Shown here: one piece after another, positions 25,825 through 35,221 of the stretch
Position numbering within the stretch: position 1 is the first letter of the stretch
Layout: each line of letters opens with the position of its first letter
Assembly: GCF_014196915.1 (NCBI RefSeq)
Contig: NZ_JACIEP010000003.1
Coordinates: forward strand, 372,001 to 436,000
From: Dysgonomonas hofstadii
Lineage (GTDB): Bacteria; Bacteroidota; Bacteroidia; Bacteroidales; Dysgonomonadaceae
Reading direction: 5' to 3'
Length of the DNA: 64,000 nt
Translations under genes and position numbers: made by a program
Notes under the pieces: generated by a model
What the model saw: the letters and a program-made list of their open reading frames with translations, nothing else
Told to the model about the DNA's origin: nothing
The model's database searches: none

Positions 25825-27417
25825 ATGAAAATGAATATATCAGCACAATTTAAAAATATTGCCATCGTTTTTTCGACAAGCTGTATTTTATCAATTCCAC
25901 TTTCAGCTCAGGAACAAGATTCTGTAAGTATAACTTCGGACAGACTGGAATTATATAAAAGTTCCAATTTATGGATTAACACGTTAAATTCCGCTGGGCT
26001 AAATCTATCCGAAACTTTTAGTTATACAGATGCCAATGGAGGATATACGTACACGAAAGGAGATTTTCGCCGTCAGCAGGAAGGCAAGAAAAATAACGGT
26101 TTCTTGTTCAATGCAGAAGGAGCAACTACACTAAAAGGTGCTTACTTATGGGGAAAATTCTCTCTGGAAACAGAAAAAAAACGAGAAGCCCGTTTCAATG
26201 CATCAATTATTGATCCGTTTCGGGGAATGCCATATATAATAGCCGACGATCGAAGTTCCGATTGGAGGCTTCAATATTACAATCTGGAAACAAAAGTATC
26301 GACTCCTAAATTATTTGATAAATTTTATGCAGGTATTGGTATTAACTATAATGTTTCTACCGGAGCTAAACAACTCGACCCAAGGCCAGAAAATAAATAT
26401 TATTCACTGGAACTAACTCCTTCGATTGTGTGGACGATTAATGACAAACATAATCTGGGAGGTGTTTTCTATTATAAGAATATGCATGAGATAAGTGAAA
26501 TTGTATTTAAGAATTCCTACGAAAATGCTACATTCTATTATCTGGAAGGGCTAGGATCTTTTACGCAAACAACAGGAACTGGCCGCCAGAGAGATTATAG
26601 AGGAAATACATTTGGAGGGGAGTTACAATATTCAATTCAATCTGAAAAATCAGATTTTCTATTATCTGGTGGATACATATATAGTTATGAAGATGTGATT
26701 GACGGATCATACAAAATAATAAACGACGCCAGAACTGCTAGTGATAATTATTTTGGCAATATAGCTCTGGTTTTTAAAGGAGAAAAACACAGACATAAAT
26801 TATTCGCTAATGCATCATATCAGAATATAAACGGAATATTTTATGACAAAGTAAAAGATCCCAATGATCCTGTGGTAGGACAGATAATACTATACAAAAA
26901 AACGCGGTCGAAATTTAAAACGACTCAATTTGACTTGGGATATGATTATTATAAACTGCGCGGTACAGGTTATTTATGGCATACCGGAACAAAAGTTACT
27001 TACGTAATGCAAAAAGACAATTATTTATTACCTCAGCCAGATGTCGCATCGTCATTTCAAAATATACACAGATATGATTTCGATATTCATGGAAAGTATA
27101 ACATAAACAAAGGGTTGCCTTTTAACGGGCAATTGCTTATTGGTGCATCGGCTATTTATTCCCTTGCTGAGGATTGTGAGTTAAATTATGGAGGCCCTAA
27201 CAAAGATCATATAGTAATCAATGAATTATTAAATAAAGATTTCTTATTTTTGAGTGAAAATTATTGGAAACTGATGTTTGACGCCCAATATTCCATTCCT
27301 CTAACAATAAGTAATAGAGCCGTCAATGCTTATGGAAAAGTAAATGGCTATGTTGTTCCGGAAGTAAATAATAGCAAGCGTGCGAACCTCACTGTTTCAA
27401 TAGGTTTTATTTTATAA
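25825..27417 (+). CDS. DUF6850 outer-membrane barrel protein (module 1)
   Basis: 530 residues with a signal peptide (FSTSCILSIPLSAQ). The mature N-terminus (RLELYKSSNLWINTLNSAGL) and the long series of amphipathic strands (YYSLELTPSIVWTINDKHNL, FDLGYDYYKLRGTGYLWHTG) ending in LTVSIGFIL match DUF6850 outer-membrane proteins. It is probably a 14-18-strand barrel. It starts 9 nt after the DUF4876 gene. A second DUF6850 gene is found at 36357-37973. Its function is not known; it always accompanies the receptor and DUF4876 in this window. Confidence 0.8.
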   Translation: MKMNISAQFKNIAIVFSTSCILSIPLSAQEQDSVSITSDRLELYKSSNLWINTLNSAGLNLSETFSYTDANGGYTYTKGDFRRQQEGKKNNGFLFNAEGATTLKGAYLWGKFSLETEKKREARFNASIIDPFRGMPYIIADDRSSDWRLQYYNLETKVSTPKLFDKFYAGIGINYNVSTGAKQLDPRPENKYYSLELTPSIVWTINDKHNLGGVFYYKNMHEISEIVFKNSYENATFYYLEGLGSFTQTTGTGRQRDYRGNTFGGELQYSIQSEKSDFLLSGGYIYSYEDVIDGSYKIINDARTASDNYFGNIALVFKGEKHRHKLFANASYQNINGIFYDKVKDPNDPVVGQIILYKKTRSKFKTTQFDLGYDYYKLRGTGYLWHTGTKVTYVMQKDNYLLPQPDVASSFQNIHRYDFDIHGKYNINKGLPFNGQLLIGASAIYSLAEDCELNYGGPNKDHIVINELLNKDFLFLSENYWKLMFDAQYSIPLTISNRAVNAYGKVNGYVVPEVNNSKRANLTVSIGFIL

Positions 27418-27449
27418 TGGATATACAACTTTAATTAACATCAAAAAAA

Positions 27450-29645
27450 ATGAATAAGTTATTAAATATTTTCGCGTTATTACTTTTGCCTGTTTTCTTA
27501 TTTGGACAAATAAAAACTATCTCTCCAAATGGAAAATTTGAGACTTCATTTGCGATTGTGATAGACAGCAAAACATATTCGGCAACAAAAGATGCTGTCG
27601 ACGCTTATAAAAATACCCTACAGAAAGAAGGACTTGGAGTATATATTTTAATTGATGAAGTAGGCGATGCCGATGCTATACGGAATAAACTTATCGAATT
27701 GCATGGAGGAAAGCCGGAATTGGAAGGATGTGTACTGATCGGGGATATTCCTGTTCCAATGATAAGAGATGCGCAACATTTGTCCAGTGCTTTCAAAATG
27801 GATCAGGAAATGAAATGGGAACGGTCATCCATTCCATCCGACCGGTTTTATGATGACTTCAGTCTGAAATTTAATTTCCTGAAGAAAGATGAAAATAATC
27901 CTTTATTATACTATTATTCTCTGGATCCGAATTCAGCAATGCGTCTGCGATCAAATATCTATTCGGCACGTATTAAACCAATTGTACGCAAAGGTGCTAA
28001 AAGTCCGTATGAACAAATCAATGATTATTTGCGGAAAGTTGTAGCAGAACGCAATAATACAAACAAAGTGGACAACCTGATGATGTTCAGGGGGCATGGT
28101 TATAATTCCGAAGCAATGGAAGCCTGGTCTGGTGAGCAAATTTCATTACGCGAACAACTTCCCAGTGTGTTCAAAGCAGGTAGTAAAGCTAAATTTTTGG
28201 CATACGAAAGCCGTTTCCCTTATAAATTTAAGCTTATAGAAGAAATTCAGAGAGAAGATCTTGATATAGCGCTATTTCACGAACATGGTAGCCCTGACTT
28301 ACAATACATAAACAGCTACCCGCTAGCAAAGAATCCGCAGGAAAATATAGAAAGTGTAAAGTATTATACCCGGGGAAAAGTTGCGGCAGCAGTTAGACGC
28401 AAAAAAGATAAAGAAGAACAGAAAGATTACTATGCCAATTATCTGGGCATTCCCCGCGAATGGGGTGAACTAACCGATTCTACGACGATTGCAGATTCTA
28501 TTATTGCTCACAATATGGATATCCATCTGGAAGATATATATAATGCAAAGCCAAATGCTCGTTTCGTAATGTTCGATGCATGCTATAACGGGTCATTTAA
28601 CAATGATGAATACATTGCTGGAGCCTACATCTTCAATGAAGGGAAAACGATAGTAACATTAGCGAACAGTGTAAACTCTTTACAAGATAAGTTTCCGGAT
28701 GAGCTGATTGGTCTATTAGGTGAAGGTGTCCGTATAGGATTATGGGCAAAACATATCAATTATCTTGAAACTCATATTATCGGCGATCCTACTTTCAGGT
28801 TTGCCCCGGCTGAAAAAAATATTGACTTGAATCAGGCGTTAACGTTAAAGAACAAGGATAATAATTACTGGTTAGCTCTTCTGAAAAACAAGAGTGCTGA
28901 CGTACAGGCCATCGCTATTCGTAAATTATTTGATAATGAATATTCCGATATTTCAAGATTACTGAAAGAAACATACTTCAATTCAGAATTTGGTTCTGTA
29001 CGTTTAGAAGCAATAAGACTTTTGATTAAATTGGATAATGAAGATACTGTAGCTGTTCTGGAAAAAACCGTATCAGATCCTTATGAACTGATTCGCCGGT
29101 TAGGTTTAGAATATATTGGCAAAAATGGTGATCCAAGATTGGCTGGTGCTGTTATCAATTCTATGATTTATGACAATACATCCAAACGTGTAATGTTCAA
29201 GGCTAGTTCTGCGATTGGTTTCTTTGATCCAGAAATTACAGAAGCTGCTCTCAAGAAAGCGATTGACGAGAATACAAACTTATTGAATAAAGATGAAGTT
29301 TATAAAGAAATATTGAGTTCTATAAATTCACGAAAAGAGTCGACCGACCGATATATAGTAGAAATAAATGATCCGGCTTTAAAGTTGAAATCACGGATGT
29401 CATCAATACGATCTATCCGGAATATGACAACCCATTATAAATTGCCGGAATACATTAAGTTTGCGGCAAACGTAAACGAAGATCCTGTACTTCGTACTAC
29501 TATGCTGGAAGCCTTAAGCTGGTATTATTGGTCATATCGCCGCAATGATATTGTAAAACTTTGCGATGATATTCTGAAATCATCAGAAGACAGCCCGCTT
29601 AAAACACAGGCTCTAAAAACTAAAAACATGATATTAAGTAATTAA
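27450..29645 (+). CDS. Secreted C25 (gingipain-like) cysteine peptidase homologue with helical repeats
   Basis: 731 residues with a signal peptide (IFALLLLPVFLFGQ). Residues about 25-460 look like a caspase-fold peptidase of the C25 family: EGCVLIGDIPVPMI early on, the catalytic His region ALFHEHGSPD (His277/His279), the catalytic Cys region FDACYNGSF (Cys378), TIVTLANSVN, and the family's closing THIIGDPTFRF. Residues about 475-720 are HEAT-like helical repeats (VRLEAIRLLIKLDNEDTVAV, LRTTMLEALSWYYW). No type IX C-terminal signal is seen, so it is probably periplasmic. It sits 32 nt after DUF6850 and is absent from the sister module. Its substrate is unknown; processing of an imported peptide or of an operon partner is possible. 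Confidence 0.7.
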   Translation: MNKLLNIFALLLLPVFLFGQIKTISPNGKFETSFAIVIDSKTYSATKDAVDAYKNTLQKEGLGVYILIDEVGDADAIRNKLIELHGGKPELEGCVLIGDIPVPMIRDAQHLSSAFKMDQEMKWERSSIPSDRFYDDFSLKFNFLKKDENNPLLYYYSLDPNSAMRLRSNIYSARIKPIVRKGAKSPYEQINDYLRKVVAERNNTNKVDNLMMFRGHGYNSEAMEAWSGEQISLREQLPSVFKAGSKAKFLAYESRFPYKFKLIEEIQREDLDIALFHEHGSPDLQYINSYPLAKNPQENIESVKYYTRGKVAAAVRRKKDKEEQKDYYANYLGIPREWGELTDSTTIADSIIAHNMDIHLEDIYNAKPNARFVMFDACYNGSFNNDEYIAGAYIFNEGKTIVTLANSVNSLQDKFPDELIGLLGEGVRIGLWAKHINYLETHIIGDPTFRFAPAEKNIDLNQALTLKNKDNNYWLALLKNKSADVQAIAIRKLFDNEYSDISRLLKETYFNSEFGSVRLEAIRLLIKLDNEDTVAVLEKTVSDPYELIRRLGLEYIGKNGDPRLAGAVINSMIYDNTSKRVMFKASSAIGFFDPEITEAALKKAIDENTNLLNKDEVYKEILSSINSRKESTDRYIVEINDPALKLKSRMSSIRSIRNMTTHYKLPEYIKFAANVNEDPVLRTTMLEALSWYYWSYRRNDIVKLCDDILKSSEDSPLKTQALKTKNMILSN

Positions 29646-29686
29646 AAACAACTAAAATTCTGTCTTTTAAGCAAAAACAAATCCAT

Positions 29687-30553
29687 ATGAAGTACCTGTC
29701 ACTCTCGATAGTTCTGGCATTTTTATTCCTTGTTGCATGTAATACGGCAAAGGATATACATACATCAGGATCTGATAATTCAGTATTAAATGCTTATGAA
29801 CGGCATTTGATTGACTCCATTCTACAATGCGGATTAGATAATGAAGCCTTGTTTACATTATTAGGCGATATAAAACCGATGAGTTCGTTGGTTACTTTTA
29901 CTTTTCCTGTTGCAAATACCGATAGTGCAAAAAGAGTAGATGGGAATGTATTAAACCGTAGTACACATGGTATGTACCTCGATCGGATGCAAACAATTCA
30001 GGAAGCTGTAAACAAGCTGAATATACCAGATCTACAATTCATTATGGTGCCTTACATTTCTTCCAGAGGGAACAAAAGAACTATCCAGCTAAGTGTAGTA
30101 AGAAAAAGTTCTTTAGATAAACTATTAAAAGAAAAAGAAAGTTTCTACGGACAGTTTGGTTTGGTTCCCGGCACAGACCCCGTCGTAGTAGTCACTGCGA
30201 TAGAAGGTAATGGAAAATTTGAAAGATGGCGTGGTTATGGATATTTATTCGGTTACCCTGATTATGCTGTTGATTTTTTCAATCAAGCTGCTATTGATTC
30301 AGAAAAACAGGGTGAGACTGCGAAAAGAAATGCCTTTAGGATACCAACCTATAATCCTAAATATAGTAATTTTGTCTATACCTATCCTATAGATCATGTT
30401 CCAACAGCAGACGTAGATTCAGTCCTCTATCACAGATCAGTCAAAATTTTAGAAGAGTATAAGAATATTCGTAATAATTATCTGAATGCGGACAGTAGCG
30501 TACAATCGTATAGATTATTGCGCGATTACTACAAAAGCAAAATTAAAAAATAA
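29687..30553 (+). CDS. Lipoprotein of unknown function in the first TonB operon
   Basis: 288 residues with a lipobox (FLFLVACNTA). I do not recognise the family. The mature protein has helix-rich stretches (ERHLIDSILQCGLDNEALFT, MQTIQEAVNKLNIPDLQF), a strand pair (FIMVPYISSRGNKRTIQLSV), a Gly/Tyr-rich segment (FERWRGYGYLFGYPDYAVDF) and a charged C-terminal helix (SYRLLRDYYKSKIKK). It lies 41 nt after the C25-like gene and 14 nt before the permease gene, all in one direction, so it is part of the same operon. No function is assigned. Confidence 0.6.
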   Translation: MKYLSLSIVLAFLFLVACNTAKDIHTSGSDNSVLNAYERHLIDSILQCGLDNEALFTLLGDIKPMSSLVTFTFPVANTDSAKRVDGNVLNRSTHGMYLDRMQTIQEAVNKLNIPDLQFIMVPYISSRGNKRTIQLSVVRKSSLDKLLKEKESFYGQFGLVPGTDPVVVVTAIEGNGKFERWRGYGYLFGYPDYAVDFFNQAAIDSEKQGETAKRNAFRIPTYNPKYSNFVYTYPIDHVPTADVDSVLYHRSVKILEEYKNIRNNYLNADSSVQSYRLLRDYYKSKIKK

Positions 30554-30567
30554 GCAACAGTTGCTTA

Positions 30568-31866
30568 ATGACTAAAAGGCAGGTAACCAAAATAAGTATA
30601 TATACAGGAATGTCTATTGTCGTGGCCAATATGATTGGGACAGGGGCATTTACAAGTTTAGGGTTTCAATTAGTAGATTTAAGTAATACAGGAGCTATCC
30701 TGTCACTTTGGATATTAGGTGGATTATTAGCTCTTTCGGGTGCTTTTAGCTATGCCGAAGTAGGAACGGTAATCAAACGTTCGGGAGGCGAATTTGCTTT
30801 CCTCTCACAGATTTATCACCCCGTTATAGGATATCTTTCGGGGTGGATATCGCTTACTGTTGGTTTTGCAGCTCCAATAGCCTTAGCTGTTATTGCATTT
30901 ACCGAGTATTTCCCAATATCGACAGCTTATCCTAAACTTATAGGTATCCTACTGATAGCCGGCATTACTCTTATTCATAGTTTTAGCCTCAATTCCAGTT
31001 CAAAGTTTCAGAATATCACCACATTACTAAAGGTATCACTAATAGCGATACTTATTATTACCGGTCTGGCGCTTCCCGCAGGAACTGAAAATGCAATAAA
31101 TTTCGAAAAGCCTTATCTTGGTGAAATTACCTCAACCGCTTTTGCGGTAAGTCTCATTTATGTAAGCTACTCATATTCAGGATGGAATGCAGCAGCTTAT
31201 ATTACCGAGGAATTTAAAAATCCAGTCAAAGCACTACCTATAGCCCTGATCGGCGGAACACTTGTTGTAACTCTACTATACACCCTATTACAATTTGTTT
31301 TCCTAAAACATGTTCCGTTAGCAGAACTAACAGGAAAACTAAATGTAGGTACCATTGCGGTACAGCATATGCTGGGAGATCAATTTGCTAAGCTCTTTGG
31401 TGTTGCAATATCTCTATTACTAATATCAGGAATAAGTGCAATGGTTTGGGTTGGTCCACGGGTAACCGCAAGCATAGCAAAAGAGTATTCTCTATGGAAA
31501 TATTTTAAAGACAACGCTAAAGGCATACCGGTAAAAGCCCTTTGGCTACAGTTCTTAATAAGCGTTATATTAATATTATCCGGTACGTTTGAGCAAATTA
31601 TGATATATTGTGGAGTTTTACTCTCTGTTTCTTGCCTTTTAGTTGTTATAGGAACTTTCATATTAAGAGTAAAAAACAAGGATTCATTATCAAAAGGATT
31701 TAAAAGTCCTTTATTTCCCCTATTCCAAATCTTTTTTATTGTTATATCCTTATGGATGATCGGCTTTGCTTTTTTTAATAACCCCATTGAGTGTATAATC
31801 GGACTAAGTAATATATTATTAGGATTAGCTACGTATTTCCTTAGTATAAGGCTGAAACAATCATAA
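30568..31866 (+). CDS. APC-family amino acid permease
   Basis: 432 residues with about 12 transmembrane helices. The start (ISIYTGMSIVVANMIGTGAF) carries the APC family GxG substrate motif in helix 1, and ALSGAFSYAEVGTVIKRSGG matches helix 2-3. YSGWNAAAYITEEFKNP is the conserved helix 6 to loop segment. The C-terminus is IIGLSNILLGLATYFLSIRL. These are inner-membrane amino acid importers or exchangers. It is the last gene of the TonB/C25-protease operon, which fits import of amino acids or small peptides released in the periplasm by the protease-like protein; this link is inference. Confidence 0.85.
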   Translation: MTKRQVTKISIYTGMSIVVANMIGTGAFTSLGFQLVDLSNTGAILSLWILGGLLALSGAFSYAEVGTVIKRSGGEFAFLSQIYHPVIGYLSGWISLTVGFAAPIALAVIAFTEYFPISTAYPKLIGILLIAGITLIHSFSLNSSSKFQNITTLLKVSLIAILIITGLALPAGTENAINFEKPYLGEITSTAFAVSLIYVSYSYSGWNAAAYITEEFKNPVKALPIALIGGTLVVTLLYTLLQFVFLKHVPLAELTGKLNVGTIAVQHMLGDQFAKLFGVAISLLLISGISAMVWVGPRVTASIAKEYSLWKYFKDNAKGIPVKALWLQFLISVILILSGTFEQIMIYCGVLLSVSCLLVVIGTFILRVKNKDSLSKGFKSPLFPLFQIFFIVISLWMIGFAFFNNPIECIIGLSNILLGLATYFLSIRLKQS

Positions 31867-31956
31867 GTAAATATTTTCATCCTTTTGCCTTACTAGAATA
31901 TCGAACAGGCAGAGCAAAAGAAATATCCGATGAGACTTCTCTTCGAAAATAAAAAA

Positions 31957-31985
31957 CAGAGAGAATATAAAAAATATCCTCTCTG
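31957..31985 (+). terminator. Terminator of the first TonB operon
   Basis: CAGAGAG-AATAT (31957-31968) pairs with ATAT-CCTCTCTG (31974-31985) with one G-T pair, about 90 nt after the permease stop. A/T-rich flanks follow. Confidence 0.55.
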
Positions 31986-32192
31986 AAAAATTCATTCTAT
32001 TTTACGCAGTAGCCCTACAATCCAACCTCTTCTACATTTGTGTATTTATGAAGAGACCCAATTTGAATTTAGCTGTCAAAACACGACGAACAGCACGGTC
32101 TATATATATATATTTCTTCCAACTGATTTTTGGAGGGGCTGTTTTACTTTTTTATTTTATTTCCATTATATAGCAAATCCGCCATGACATTG

Positions 32193-32241
32193 TACCTATT
32201 AATAGGTATCCTTATCCTTTCTTATACCCACTAATAGGTAT
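32193..32241. promoter_or_regulatory. Shared palindromic operator, two copies at the ABC operon
   Basis: Site 1, TACCTATTAATAGGTA (32193-32208), is a perfect palindrome. Site 2, ATACCCACTAATAGGTAT (32224-32241), is imperfect. Their centres are 32 bp apart, about three helical turns. Site 2 touches the -33 position of the promoter at 32241-32271, the same arrangement as at 21654-21702. Confidence 0.7.
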
Positions 32242-32271
32242 TTAAATAATGAATCTATATTTATAAATTCG
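32241..32271 (+). promoter_or_regulatory. Promoter of the ABC/DUF4857/PepSY operon
   Basis: TTT at the -33 position, 20 nt, then TAAATTCG (32264-32271). The 11 bases ATAAATTCGCA are identical to the promoter of the first TonB operon. The rest of the 31867-32352 gap shows only the terminator and operators listed. Confidence 0.55.
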
Positions 32272-32352
32272 CAGCTTAATTATTATACTCACAAAGAGTT
32301 GCTGTTATAAGTCTACTTCAACAAAATGTGACAATTATCCCTAAACTACCGA

Positions 32353-33228
32353 ATGAATACAATTATTCAATGTGATAACATTACCCACTATTACGGTACA
32401 CGTTTAATATACGAGAACCTGTCTTTTGAAGTAAAGCAAGGTAAGATACTTGGCCTGCTTGGAAAAAACGGAACAGGAAAAACGACAATAATCAATATAT
32501 TGAACGGTTATCTCAAACCACGTTCGGGTATATGCAGGATGTTTGGTGAAGATATGGAAAACATTTCACCTGCAACTAAAGCCCGTGTAGGGCTATTACT
32601 TGAAGGGCATATACAACATACCTACTTCAATGTAGAGCAAATAGAGCGCTTCTACAGCAAGTTTTTTCCTAACTGGCAAAAAGATGCATATTACGAACTA
32701 CTGAAAAGGTTGCAGGTAACGAAAACCCAACGTATCAGTACAATGTCATGCGGACAGCGTTCACAGGTCGCATTAGGGCTGCTATTTGCCCAAGATCCTG
32801 ACTTATTGATTTTAGATGACTTCTCCATGGGACTCGATCCCGGATATCGTCGTCTGTTTATCGAGTATCTTAAAGAGTATGCAACGGCTGAGGGCAAAAC
32901 TATATTCCTCACATCGCATATTATTCAGGACATGGAGATGCTTATAGATGATTGCATGATTCTTGATTATGGTCGCTTGCTACTTCATGAACCGACAAAA
33001 TATATAATGAACAACTTCCGCCGTTTTCGTTTCAAAAGCCAATCTGAAAAGATAGAAAAACATGGTGGCCTATGGAATAGTGAAAAACTGGGCTCATCCT
33101 GGGAAACATACTCTTTTTTATCAAAAGAAGATGTACAGAATATTCTTTCACCTTATAATATAAGCGAGTTGAAAGAAGAGAGCTTATCATTGGAGGATGC
33201 ATTTATTGGCTTAACCGGAAAGTATTAA
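32353..33228 (+). CDS. ABC transporter ATP-binding protein
   Basis: 291 residues. The Walker A motif is GLLGKNGTGKTT (about residues 35-46), followed by the signature TMSCGQRSQVALGLLFA and Walker B DLLILDDFSMGLD. The H-loop is in FLTSHIIQDME. The C-terminal 80 residues (FRFKSQSEKIEKHGG onward) form an extra regulatory-like tail typical of ABC-2 exporters of the YtrB/CcmA type. It heads an operon with a small permease (12 nt downstream) and a DUF4857 protein. The operator in front matches the two TonB modules, so its transport job is presumably linked to theirs. Confidence 0.9.
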   Translation: MNTIIQCDNITHYYGTRLIYENLSFEVKQGKILGLLGKNGTGKTTIINILNGYLKPRSGICRMFGEDMENISPATKARVGLLLEGHIQHTYFNVEQIERFYSKFFPNWQKDAYYELLKRLQVTKTQRISTMSCGQRSQVALGLLFAQDPDLLILDDFSMGLDPGYRRLFIEYLKEYATAEGKTIFLTSHIIQDMEMLIDDCMILDYGRLLLHEPTKYIMNNFRRFRFKSQSEKIEKHGGLWNSEKLGSSWETYSFLSKEDVQNILSPYNISELKEESLSLEDAFIGLTGKY

Positions 33229-33240
33229 ACAACGATTTTT

Positions 33241-33912
33241 ATGTTACAAGCATTATTTTACAAAGAATGGTGTAAGACAAAGCGGGTAATACTGCTCTTA
33301 TTCCTTGTTTTCATTGGAGTTCTGGGCTATACGTTTATCAATATAGATCAGATGTTCCGTATATCGGGAGCCATTAACACATGGTCTAATATTATAATGA
33401 AGGATATGTCCATCTTACCGCAGATAATGACATGGGTACCTGTTTTAGCTGCCCTATTATTGTCATTCGCTCAATTCATTCCCGAAATGACAGATAAACG
33501 GTTGAAACTGACGCTGCACCTTCCTATGCCCGAGAACAAGATAATGACAACAATGTTATTATATGGGATATGTACGCTTCTCACATTGTACATTTTAAGT
33601 TATATCATATTAGTAATAGGAGCAAGCATATATTTTCCTTCCGAAATTGTCGCTGGTATGTTATGGCAATCCATTCCGTGGTTTCTGGCCGGGATTTTGA
33701 GTTATATACTTGCCACATGGGTCACCCTTGAACCGACATGGCGTCAACGCATATCTAATGCATTCATTGCAATATGCTTTCTTTCGTTTTTCTTTATTAC
33801 CGCCAAATCGGGCGCATACAGTACATTTATCCCTTACCTGATATTGGTTGTAATTATCAGTATTAGCTTTCCATTCTACTCTACAGCCCGGTTTAAGGAT
33901 GGGGCTCAATAA
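33241..33912 (+). CDS. ABC-2 type membrane permease subunit
   Basis: 223 residues with six predicted transmembrane helices: VILLLFLVFIGVLGYTFI, IMTWVPVLAALLLSF, LLYGICTLLTLYILSYIILV, IPWFLAGILSYILATWV, AFIAICFLSFFFITA and YLILVVIISISFPFY. The N-terminus MLQALFYKEWCKTKRV is typical of ABC-2 permeases that start with a KEW-type amphipathic helix. It lies 12 nt after the ATPase gene, so the two form one transporter. The substrate is not evident. Confidence 0.8.
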   Translation: MLQALFYKEWCKTKRVILLLFLVFIGVLGYTFINIDQMFRISGAINTWSNIIMKDMSILPQIMTWVPVLAALLLSFAQFIPEMTDKRLKLTLHLPMPENKIMTTMLLYGICTLLTLYILSYIILVIGASIYFPSEIVAGMLWQSIPWFLAGILSYILATWVTLEPTWRQRISNAFIAICFLSFFFITAKSGAYSTFIPYLILVVIISISFPFYSTARFKDGAQ

Positions 33913-33935
33913 ATAATGACCAGCAAGATCAAACA

Positions 33936-35171
33936 ATGAAACAGAAAAATAAAATATATTACATTATCCTTATACTCACTACTCTAATAGGAATGTGGGT
34001 ATTGCCTACCCTGGTAAAAAAAATCACATACAAACCCGATTCTTACCCTTTTGTGTACTACAGTTGCATGTTGAATGACTTATGCTTTATCGAATATTCG
34101 AACAAGAAGACTCCGATGCAAGATACAAAAGGGAATATATATACAACTTCCCAATTCGACTCACTGATGCCTATGCTCAATTTCAGGCAACTGATGTCTG
34201 ACGGGCGGTTGCCTGATAGTATAAAAGGGATTGCGATCGAACCCAGAATTATAAGATCGAAGATGGTCAATTATAAATATAGCCCTAATGAAACAGCCAC
34301 CCCTCAAATCGGTTTATACATCTTATTCGAAGCTATGCCCAAACGTGTGGGGATAGAAATGCCCGATGATGTATTCCGCATAAAGGATAAAATAGAATTT
34401 ATAAATACGGGCACAAACTCTGTGAATAAAGAGAAAAGCAAGCTGTTTCAGGCTGCTATGGATAAAGAAGGCTATACCTTCCCTACCCAATGGGCCTCCG
34501 GGAATCTGAATCCTAGAAAACCATATGATGAAGGTTATTTCTGCCTTGATGCTAAGGGGGAACTTTATCACCTGAAGATGGTTAATGAGCGTCCGTACCT
34601 AAAAAACACACATATAAGCGATAGCATCGACATAGCCCACTTTGCTATGTTAGAAGTTGCAGACAAGCGGTTCTATGGTTTCCTATATAGTAAAACCGGA
34701 GAAATGTATATCATCGAAAATGAAGGCGGAGGATATAAAACAGTGAAATTGGACATAGATCCGATAAATTTGCAACAAGATCAGATCATTCTGATGGGGA
34801 ATATCTTTGACTGGACTGTATCTGTCATTACCCCCGAATCTAAAAAATGCTACGGATTAGATGCTGCATCCCTGAAACGTATAGCAGAACACGATATAGA
34901 TCGCACTCCCGGCAAATGGGACAAAGTATCGAAATGGATATTCCCGGCCTATATTACCATCGAAAGCAAATCCAGTGATTACTTGCTTCCTGCATTCCAT
35001 TTCACTGCATTCACTGCATTATTAATCAATTTTTTATTAGCTTTGGGCATAGGTTTATTTGTACAGAATACTACCAGGAAAAGGTTATTCAATTTTACAT
35101 TTGTCCTGATAACCGGAATTGCCGGATTCGTAGCACTACTTATCCTGCCCGGATTGAGAAAAAAATATTAG
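33936..35171 (+). CDS. DUF4857 membrane-anchored protein
   Basis: 411 residues. An N-terminal transmembrane anchor (IYYIILILTTLIGMWVLPTL) is followed by about 300 residues of extracytoplasmic domain with strand-rich repeats (YFCLDAKGELYHLKMVNERP, RFYGFLYSKTGEMYIIENEG). Two transmembrane helices close the protein (FTAFTALLINFLLALGIGLF and NFTFVLITGIAGFVALLILP). The topology and neighbourhood match DUF4857 proteins encoded with ABC-2 transporters in Bacteroidales. It is probably an accessory subunit contacting the transporter from the periplasm. It starts 23 nt after the permease gene. Function unknown. Confidence 0.75.
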   Translation: MKQKNKIYYIILILTTLIGMWVLPTLVKKITYKPDSYPFVYYSCMLNDLCFIEYSNKKTPMQDTKGNIYTTSQFDSLMPMLNFRQLMSDGRLPDSIKGIAIEPRIIRSKMVNYKYSPNETATPQIGLYILFEAMPKRVGIEMPDDVFRIKDKIEFINTGTNSVNKEKSKLFQAAMDKEGYTFPTQWASGNLNPRKPYDEGYFCLDAKGELYHLKMVNERPYLKNTHISDSIDIAHFAMLEVADKRFYGFLYSKTGEMYIIENEGGGYKTVKLDIDPINLQQDQIILMGNIFDWTVSVITPESKKCYGLDAASLKRIAEHDIDRTPGKWDKVSKWIFPAYITIESKSSDYLLPAFHFTAFTALLINFLLALGIGLFVQNTTRKRLFNFTFVLITGIAGFVALLILPGLRKKY

Positions 35172-35221
35172 AAAGGAAATAATAAACAGGTCTGTGACCT
35201 TAACTAAAAAATTATATTGAA

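Noticed and set aside
31380-31880. Minus-strand frame of 166 codons opposite the permease
   Set aside because: Antisense to a well-supported 12-helix permease; composition is that of a shadow frame.
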